Shown piece after piece: positions 1-4,801 of a DNA stretch of 5,695 nt. The DNA comes from Gemmatimonadota bacterium (GTDB lineage: Bacteria; GCA-2686955), in NCBI GenBank assembly GCA_026991065.1, contig JALXCG010000485.1, forward strand, positions 1-5,695, given 5' to 3'. The number at the start of each line of letters is the position of its first letter. Position 1 is the stretch's first letter. The notes below the pieces were generated by a model. It searched no databases. It saw only the letters and a program-made list of their open reading frames with translations, and was not told the DNA's origin. Both the position numbers and the translations under genes were made by a program.

Positions 1-1
1 G

Positions 2-1564
2 CTCGAAGGGTTTGCTGCCAGTGGGTCGCTTGATCCCGACTTCTGGATCACTTTCAAGCAGATGCCCGATGCTCTTCAACTGGCCAGCCTGGACAGCCTG
101 ATCACCGCCCATGGCGGTACCCTGACCGAAGCATTCGGCCTGATCCCCACCGTGCTGGTGGATGGGCAGCCACTCGACTACCCGCTCTGGACGGCGGGCG
201 GAGGCGGTACCTACAACGACCCATTCATGCAGGCGCTGCTCGAAGATTGGGAGTATTCCGACGACCTCGCCATGGTGGAGGCGATGCAGGAGTTCGACCC
301 GCCGACGCGTCCCCCCGGCGCCGCGGTAACGCCAAGGATCGGGATCGGCGACCGGGGTCTCAACCTGCCGGAGGGCCCCTCCCTGCCGGATCAATGTGCG
401 CCGAGCGGCGACTGCTGGATTCCGCAGGATACGAGCAGTTTCGAGCTGCAGGCCGACCGTGTGGTCCCGGACCTGTGGCAGGCGGATGGCAGCGGCGGAG
501 TCAGCGGCCTGGCAACCGGGCGAGGCACTTTGATCGCCTTTCTCGACTCCGGAATCAGCGCCTGTGGCGACGACGAGAACCGCTTCGTCGGCGGCTACGA
601 CGCGACTGCGGCGAACGAGCCGGGCGACAGCACCAATTTCGACCCACCGGATACAACCTGCGACTGGCTCTGCCATGGTTCGCGGGTGTTCTACTCCGCT
701 TGCGGCGCCGCCCGGGGAGCGGATGGAGTTTTCGGAGCAGCGCCGGAAGCCGGCTTCATCGATGTCAATCTGGCGCTCGACAGCAGCGGCTACACCACCT
801 CGGTAGAGATCCTGCGGGCGCTCAACTGGATCTACCAACACAGCAACGACACTTGGCAAATGCGGGGAGAGCCTTACGACAGTTTCGATGGGATCGATGT
901 GGTGAACATCTCTTATGCCGACCAGGGACCGATGGTGCATCGCTTTCTCCCCGGGGGCGGACCAGGCTGCGAGAATTTCCAGCCCTCCGACGGCACCGAT
1001 CTGCTCTCGCGCGCGATCAACATATTGGTGGAGTTCAGCGGCATCCCGGTGGTGGTGGCCGGGGGCAACTGCGGCGCCGATGAGGGGCTCGCCGAAGACC
1101 TCCCCGACCCCGGCCCGGGGATCGGATTCGGGGCGATGGCGGCCGCCAAGCGGGCGATCACGGTCGCGGCCTACGATGCCGGGGACGACCCCCTGGACTA
1201 TGGCGACGACGCCACCCTGCCCTGGTCCAACCACGGGCGCTGGAGACGGAAGGTGGACAAGCCGGATGTGGCGGCCCCCGGGCTCGAAGTGTTTGATGTC
1301 TGCGGCACGGGCACCTCTTTCTCCGCCCCTCAGGTGGCCGGGATTGTGGCGCTGCTGCGAGAGGTGGATCCAACTTTGCGGCCGGGCGCCGTGCAGAGCC
1401 TGCTGCGCAGCACCGGTGTTCTCCTGGAGGGAGAGGGCGACGCCGATGGGTATAATGATGCGCTGGGACGCGGACGAGTGGATGCCGCGGCGGCCTACAC
1501 GGCACTACAGACCGGTGGCGCTCCGACCCGCGGCGGCGCCCGGCGCGAGTGGGTTCGGCCATGA
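2..1564 (+). CDS. S8 family subtilisin-like serine protease (5' end missing)
   Basis: A serine endopeptidase of the subtilase (S8) family, which cleaves peptide bonds with an Asp-His-Ser triad. The frame is open from base 2. The ATG at 62 has no Shine-Dalgarno, so the true start is probably left of the window. Counting from that ATG (500 aa): Asp162 in IAFLDSGI, His205 in CHGSRV (canonical HGTHV), oxyanion Asn336 in VVAGGNCG, and Ser419 in GTGTSFSAPQVAG. All catalytic positions are intact. The part before about residue 80 (WITFKQM, then a helix, GTLTEAFG, and LAMVEAMQEF) resembles an I9-type inhibitory prodomain; this is inference. Nine cysteines (112, 118, 168, 200, 204, 214, 303, 337, 414) suggest disulfides and export, but a signal peptide cannot be seen. 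The C-terminal tail after the catalytic domain is short, with no anchor. The stop overlaps the sigma factor start by four bases, implying co-transcription. Confidence 0.93.
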   Translation, partial: LEGFAASGSLDPDFWITFKQMPDALQLASLDSLITAHGGTLTEAFGLIPTVLVDGQPLDYPLWTAGGGGTYNDPFMQALLEDWEYSDDLAMVEAMQEFDPPTRPPGAAVTPRIGIGDRGLNLPEGPSLPDQCAPSGDCWIPQDTSSFELQADRVVPDLWQADGSGGVSGLATGRGTLIAFLDSGISACGDDENRFVGGYDATAANEPGDSTNFDPPDTTCDWLCHGSRVFYSACGAARGADGVFGAAPEAGFIDVNLALDSSGYTTSVEILRALNWIYQHSNDTWQMRGEPYDSFDGIDVVNISYADQGPMVHRFLPGGGPGCENFQPSDGTDLLSRAINILVEFSGIPVVVAGGNCGADEGLAEDLPDPGPGIGFGAMAAAKRAITVAAYDAGDDPLDYGDDATLPWSNHGRWRRKVDKPDVAAPGLEVFDVCGTGTSFSAPQVAGIVALLREVDPTLRPGAVQSLLRSTGVLLEGEGDADGYNDALGRGRVDAAAAYTALQTGGAPTRGGARREWVRP

Positions 1565-2319
1565 CAAAACCTGTTGCGGCCGAGCTTGCGCGGGGGACCG
1601 CGGCGCCGCCGGAAGGCGGGTTCGAAGACGCGCCCGATCCTCGCGCGGCCGACCTGGAGCTGGCGCGGCGCTGCAGCGGCCCGGCGGTGGACCGAGACGC
1701 CTGGCGACAGCTTTACCGCTTCCACTATGGGGCGATCATCGCCTGGATTCGCTCGCGCACCTTCTCCCTGCCGGCGGATGATGTCGAGGATCTCGCGCAA
1801 GAGGTGTTTCTCCGCTGCGCGGAGGGAGCACTGCAGCACTACACCGGCGAAGCCTCGCTGCGTGCCTATCTGCTCGGCATCAGCGAGAACGTGCGCAAGA
1901 AGCGGCTCGAATACGCCACTCGTCAGAAGCGGGATGTGCGCAAGCGGGTCTCGCTCGATGGCGGCAGGAGCAACGGCGCCGCCGAGTCGGCGGCGGAGTC
2001 TTGGTCGGCGCAAATCTCGGCGGATCACTCCCTGCCGCATTGCCACGGGTTGTGGCGGGCAGGCCATTTGAAGACGCCGGAGCAACTCTGTGGCGAACGC
2101 CGGCGGCGGGCGATCCTGGAGGATGAGATCGCCGCCCTCGGCAATCCCCTGGATCGCGCCATCGTCGCCTCCTACTACCTGGAGGAGCATGGCGACCGGG
2201 AGATCTCGGCCCGCCTGGCGATGCCGCACGCCACGGTCACCTGGCGCCGACACCGAGCCTTGGGCGCGCTGAGCCGGCGGTTCCGCCGTCGCGGCCTGAG
2301 ACTGGAGGAGTTGCTATGA
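1561..2319 (+). CDS. ECF-type (sigma-70 family) RNA polymerase sigma factor
   Basis: An alternative sigma factor that directs RNA polymerase to a dedicated promoter set; 252 aa from ATG 1561. Region 2 spans about residues 44-125, with DDVEDLAQEVFLR (73-85, core binding) followed by LRAYLLGISENVRKKR (100-115, -10 recognition). Region 4 spans about 192-242, with the helix-turn-helix EISARLAMPHATVTWRRHR. There is an N-terminal extension of about 40 residues and a roughly 65-residue linker between regions 2 and 4, long for an ECF factor. The linker carries a His/Cys cluster (H156, H160, C161, H162, H169, C177). The start was chosen because ATG 1561 overlaps the protease stop as ATGA, the same arrangement as at the next junction; a GTG at 1549 is the alternative. 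There is no clear Shine-Dalgarno, so translation probably depends on coupling. The partner anti-sigma lies immediately downstream. The exact ECF group cannot be assigned by eye. Confidence 0.92.
   Translation: MTKPVAAELARGTAAPPEGGFEDAPDPRAADLELARRCSGPAVDRDAWRQLYRFHYGAIIAWIRSRTFSLPADDVEDLAQEVFLRCAEGALQHYTGEASLRAYLLGISENVRKKRLEYATRQKRDVRKRVSLDGGRSNGAAESAAESWSAQISADHSLPHCHGLWRAGHLKTPEQLCGERRRRAILEDEIAALGNPLDRAIVASYYLEEHGDREISARLAMPHATVTWRRHRALGALSRRFRRRGLRLEELL
2304..2310 (+). promoter_or_regulatory. Ribosome binding site of the anti-sigma gene
   Basis: GGAGGAG lies five bases before ATG 2316, inside the 3' end of the sigma gene. It is the strongest Shine-Dalgarno in the window and fixes the anti-sigma start. 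Together with the ATGA overlap it suggests that the inhibitor is made at least as efficiently as the sigma factor. Confidence 0.7.
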
Positions 2320-2924
2320 CCACGGATACGACCCGTTGCCCGCATGCGGAGCAACTGCTCGCCTACGCCCACGGCGACACCGACCGCGCGACCGCCATCA
2401 GCGCCCATCTCGAATCCTGCGAGCGCTGTTCGCGAATCGTCGCCAATACTTTCTCCTGGCTGGGAGATGAGCAAAGCGAACCGACCGGGCCGGCCGGTCC
2501 CCTGCCGCGAACGCTTTGGCAGAGAATCGAGGAGCGCCTGCGCTTCCGGCAGAAGGGAGGGAAGGTTCTGCATATTGGTTTCTCCCCTTTCCCGGTAGTG
2601 AGCGATGAGAGTTCACCGGCGGCGCCAGTGCGGATGGCGGCGGCCGGTGGTCATCGTGGCGCACACGCGGCGCTCGCTTCAGCGCTCACGCTCGAAGATG
2701 GCACCGAGATCGCCATCTCACTGCGCGGTGGGCTGCTGACTCTGCGCGCCAGCCGTGACTCCCACCCGCTGGCGGGCTTGCGCCTGGAATGGGCACCGGA
2801 AAAAGAGGGCGACGCGATGGAGAAACGCACGGCAGTGGTCACCGACCGCAGCGGACGGGCGCGCATCCGCTTTCCGGCCACCGATCCGGTGCGTCTGTGG
2901 ATTTCCGGCGATTCCGCCGAATAA
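2316..2924 (+). CDS. Zinc-finger (zf-HC2/ZAS) anti-sigma factor with beta-rich C-terminal domain
   Basis: Likely the inhibitor of the sigma factor encoded just upstream; 202 aa. The N-terminus has the anti-sigma zinc-finger pattern: C8/H10, an amphipathic stretch, then HLESCERC with H31, C35 and C38 as the Hx3Cx2C ligands. After a Pro/Ser-rich and then Ala/Gly-rich linker (about 55-120), residues 125-198 look like successive beta strands (EIAISLRGGLLTLRA, GLRLEWAP, RTAVVTDRSG, RARIRFPA, VRLWIS), possibly an Ig-like or carboxypeptidase-regulatory-like fold. That C-terminal assignment is inference. No transmembrane segment is visible, so this is a soluble cytoplasmic anti-sigma rather than a membrane-spanning RseA type. 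ATG 2316 overlaps the sigma stop by four bases and has a strong ribosome binding site. It could sense a cytoplasmic signal through the zinc centre or the C-terminal domain. No terminator-like hairpin with a T-tract follows the stop. Confidence 0.85.
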   Translation: MTTDTTRCPHAEQLLAYAHGDTDRATAISAHLESCERCSRIVANTFSWLGDEQSEPTGPAGPLPRTLWQRIEERLRFRQKGGKVLHIGFSPFPVVSDESSPAAPVRMAAAGGHRGAHAALASALTLEDGTEIAISLRGGLLTLRASRDSHPLAGLRLEWAPEKEGDAMEKRTAVVTDRSGRARIRFPATDPVRLWISGDSAE

Positions 2925-2942
2925 TCGGCAGATTTCTCCAGG

Positions 2943-2966
2943 AGCGGAACGAATTCAGAATCCGCT
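2943..2966. repeat. Inverted repeat AGCGGA-N12-TCCGCT
   Basis: Perfect 6-bp arms at 2943-2948 and 2961-2966 separated by 12 bases. No T-tract follows on either strand, so it does not look like an intrinsic terminator. It overlaps both candidate -35 elements and could be an operator; chance occurrence is also plausible at this arm length. Confidence 0.3.
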
Positions 2967-2971
2967 GCAAA
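2946..2971 (+). promoter_or_regulatory. Possible ECF-type promoter (GGAAC -35-like element)
   Basis: GGAAC at 2946-2950, a common -35 core of ECF promoters, is followed 16 bases later by GCAAA (2967-2971), which loosely resembles the TCAAA/TCTGA type of -10. It lies directly downstream of a sigma/anti-sigma pair and upstream of exported protein genes. The spacing is slightly short and the -10 is weak, so this is only a candidate. Confidence 0.2.
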
Positions 2972-2982
2972 AAGGCGATAAT
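2954..2982 (+). promoter_or_regulatory. Possible sigma-70-like promoter
   Basis: TTCAGA (2954-2959, four of six matches to TTGACA), a 17-base spacer, and GATAAT (2977-2982, five of six matches to TATAAT). It sits in the AT-richest part of the intergenic region, about 165 bases before the beta-helix start, which would give a long 5' leader. Consensus rules may not hold for this lineage. Confidence 0.25.
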
Positions 2983-3118
2983 TGGGTTACGCTGAATTGT
3001 CGTCTCCGTTGGAGCTTTGAATCCGGGGACGCAACAATCCTCAGATCCTCTTTTCACTGCTCAGGTTCCAGCCCCCGGGGAACGCCGTGCGCCAGGCGTC
3101 CAGTGGTGCGGGTGGGGG

Positions 3119-3137
3119 CCTGACCCGATTTCAGGGA
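3119..3137 (+). promoter_or_regulatory. Hairpin overlapping the ribosome binding site of the first beta-helix gene
   Basis: CCTGA (3119-3123) can pair with TCAGG (3131-3135) across a 7-base loop. The right arm overlaps the Shine-Dalgarno AGGGA (3133-3137), which sits nine bases before GTG 3147. The ribosome binding site itself is good and supports that start. The hairpin is short and its regulatory role is a hypothesis. Confidence 0.35.
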
Positions 3138-3146
3138 AACCCCACG

Positions 3147-4769
3147 GTGAGACTCGCGCGAGCAATCCCCCCCCTTGCCTGCTCCTTCGCCCTACTCAAC
3201 GGCATTGCGGCCGGCACCACGCTGATCGTTGACAGTGCACAACAGGATCCCTTCGACTACGCATCGGTCAATGGAGCGCTCGCGGCAGTGAATCACGGCG
3301 ATACGCTCCGGATCCGTTTCGGACTCGGCTACGACGAGCACATCATCATCACCCCGCCGGTGGACACAACCGATGTCTTCTACCTCACACTCGAAGGAGT
3401 TCCGGACAGCACGAGCGGCGCCCTTCCCGAGATCAGTTGGGCGGCGAACTTGAGCAGCGAAACCGCTCCCGGGCAGGAGGTTCTCTACCAGGAGTCGGTC
3501 ATCGAAATCTGGAATCAAACGCCGGCATTCTGCCGCGACATGCAGGTTTCGATCAGCGGGCTGCACCTCCACGGAGTCTTCGCCCCCGGCACCTATGAGT
3601 ATGGCCCCGGCGCCATCGCGGTCCATAACTTGCTGGCCGACACCACGCAGAGTTTCGCGACCCGGGTCGACATCGCTGACAATGAACTCGAAGCCGATGC
3701 CGCCTTTGTGGCCACGGTCGCCCTCGGCGGCAAGAATCGCGATACGCTCTACCAGCAATCCGTGGTCTGGGGCGACGTGCGCTACAACCAGATCCGCAAT
3801 CACAGCAACGACCGCGGCGACGGGATCAGCTCCCACCATTTCGTCGGCCACATCATCGGCAACCGAATTACCAGCCGCTCGGAAGGGATGCACGTCGGTT
3901 TCGGATTCCTTGACGCCGAACGCCATTCGGACCCGCCCACGCCCCCGTGGCTGGCGGGCTATCACACCACATTGATTGAACACAATCTGATCTACAACTG
4001 CCTGGATGAGGGAATTCATTTCACCCAGGGCTCCCAGGGATTGGTGCGCAACAACATTGTGGTGGCCGCGCCGGTCCACGATCTCACTCCCGGTCACCGT
4101 CACGTCTGGGCCTGGCCGCTGGGCAACCACCTCCTCACCGGGATCTTCGTCGGCAGCGGCCACGGCGAGCCCGATCAATTGAGCAAGCGGGGGTGCCAGG
4201 TCGACACAGTATCGGTGCAGGTGGGTGATGTTGTCGCCGAGGTCTACAACAACATCTTCGATCGCTGCCGCTATGGGGTCAAACTGGGCACACTGGCGCA
4301 ACTCACCCTGCAGAACAACATCATCTCCCGAACCGTCGGCCCCAAGTCGGCGGGAATCCTCTTTATTCCCAACGCAAACTTGGATCCGCCTGTCTTTTAT
4401 CAAGGCGGATACAATCTCTACTATCCTGGAACCGGCCGCAATTTCGCCCCCCCGGGTTTTGAGTCGATCCTGCACGATCCCGATGATCTGATCGGCGACG
4501 ACCCCTATTTCCATGGCTGGATTGGTGAATCGGCTTTTAGCTACATGCTGGAAGACACGGTGGAGGTTTGCTACCCGGCGGGGATCGACTACTCCCTGGC
4601 CATCGATCGCGGCAATCCCGATCCCGCCTTCAATGACAACGGCGCACTCAACGGCAATGCCAGTGCGCCGGCCCACGGTTCGGTGCGCAACGACATTGGT
4701 GCCTACGGCGGGCCGGCGGCGATCTGGGTGGAGAGTGTGCCCTGTACCGACTACAGCGCACCGGATTGA
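3147..4769 (+). CDS. Exported right-handed parallel beta-helix protein
   Basis: A 540-aa secreted protein of the right-handed beta-helix (pectate-lyase-like, PbH1) type. GTG 3147 was chosen because AGGGA precedes it by nine bases and it gives a typical signal peptide: MRLARA, a hydrophobic core, and probable cleavage near A22/G23. A GTG at 3087 in the same frame would bury that signal. Helix coils with Asn-ladder turns run from about 135 to 410: YNQIRN, GNRITSRSEGMHVG, HNLIYNCLDEGIHF, NNIVVAAP, NNIFDRCRYGVKLG, NNIISRTVG. Loops at about 255-272 and 310-355 interrupt the stack. The end (445-523) resembles the closing segment of many such proteins (DDPYFHG, DYSLAIDRGNPDP, RNDIGAYGGP). It stops 17 residues later with no sorting or anchoring domain. 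Members act as polysaccharide lyases, adhesins or structural proteins; no catalytic residues could be assigned, so the substrate is unknown. A second beta-helix gene follows 32 bases downstream. Confidence 0.85.
   Translation: MRLARAIPPLACSFALLNGIAAGTTLIVDSAQQDPFDYASVNGALAAVNHGDTLRIRFGLGYDEHIIITPPVDTTDVFYLTLEGVPDSTSGALPEISWAANLSSETAPGQEVLYQESVIEIWNQTPAFCRDMQVSISGLHLHGVFAPGTYEYGPGAIAVHNLLADTTQSFATRVDIADNELEADAAFVATVALGGKNRDTLYQQSVVWGDVRYNQIRNHSNDRGDGISSHHFVGHIIGNRITSRSEGMHVGFGFLDAERHSDPPTPPWLAGYHTTLIEHNLIYNCLDEGIHFTQGSQGLVRNNIVVAAPVHDLTPGHRHVWAWPLGNHLLTGIFVGSGHGEPDQLSKRGCQVDTVSVQVGDVVAEVYNNIFDRCRYGVKLGTLAQLTLQNNIISRTVGPKSAGILFIPNANLDPPVFYQGGYNLYYPGTGRNFAPPGFESILHDPDDLIGDDPYFHGWIGESAFSYMLEDTVEVCYPAGIDYSLAIDRGNPDPAFNDNGALNGNASAPAHGSVRNDIGAYGGPAAIWVESVPCTDYSAPD
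3167..3174 (+). repeat. C8 homopolymer inside the signal-peptide codons
   Basis: Eight consecutive C residues encode parts of Ile-Pro-Pro-Leu (residues 7-10) of the first beta-helix protein. Loss of one C leads to a TGA at 3223-3225; gain of one C leads to a TGA at 3230-3232. Slippage would therefore switch the gene off either way. A C7 run also occurs in the same gene at 4447-4453. Confidence 0.6.
3564..3578 (+). repeat. 15-bp direct repeat, copy 1 (inside first beta-helix gene)
   Basis: CACCTCCACGGAGTC is identical to 4781-4795. Here it encodes HLHGV (residues 140-144) in the coil segment ISGLHLHGVF. Confidence 0.5.
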
Positions 4770-4780
4770 GGTCCGGCGTA

Positions 4781-4795
4781 CACCTCCACGGAGTC
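4781..4795 (+). repeat. 15-bp direct repeat, copy 2 (between the beta-helix genes)
   Basis: An exact copy of 3564-3578, located in the 32-base gap before the second beta-helix gene. Read in that gene's frame, it again gives HLHGV within SGVHLHGV. It also supplies the GGAG ribosome binding site (4790-4793). Confidence 0.5.
4790..4793 (+). promoter_or_regulatory. Ribosome binding site of the second beta-helix gene
   Basis: GGAG lies eight bases before ATG 4802 and decides that start over an in-frame TTG at 4766 that overlaps the upstream stop codon. Confidence 0.55.
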
Positions 4796-4801
4796 CATCA
4801 C

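Larger units (their letters stand above)
2925..3146 (+). other. Gene-free intergenic region between the sigma unit and the beta-helix genes
   Basis: This 222-base stretch lies between the anti-sigma stop and the GTG start of the first beta-helix gene. Its left part (about 2945-3000) is more AT-rich than the surrounding coding DNA and holds the promoter-like hexamers and inverted repeat listed separately. Its right part (3061-3137) is GC-rich with several complementary segments near the ribosome binding site. The short frames crossing it have no recognisable protein character. No intrinsic terminator was found, so read-through from the upstream unit remains possible. Confidence 0.7.

Noticed and set aside
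62-64. ATG as the protease start
   Set aside because: No Shine-Dalgarno precedes it, and the frame is open to the window edge with protein-like sequence (DFWITFKQ) that fits the prodomain-like region.
915-1781. 288-codon + strand frame overlapping the protease 3' end
   Set aside because: Shadow frame of the protease catalytic domain; biased composition and no ribosome binding site.
1495-2253. 252-codon minus-strand open frame over the sigma factor
   Set aside because: Opposite to a sigma factor with intact regions 2 and 4; the translation is Arg/Ala/Pro-rich with no domain.
2943-2973. Inverted repeat followed by A5 as an intrinsic terminator
   Set aside because: The run is A on the + strand after the stem, and on the minus strand the T-run would precede the stem; neither orientation gives a stem followed by a T-tract.
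3087-3089. GTG as the start of the first beta-helix gene
   Set aside because: It would add 20 residues before a typical signal peptide. GTG 3147 has a properly spaced AGGGA and places the signal peptide at the N-terminus.
3079-3100. Second GGAAC with CGTC as an ECF promoter
   Set aside because: The spacer is only 13 bases (3084-3096), too short for typical ECF promoters, and the GGAAC falls in a GC-rich potential stem.
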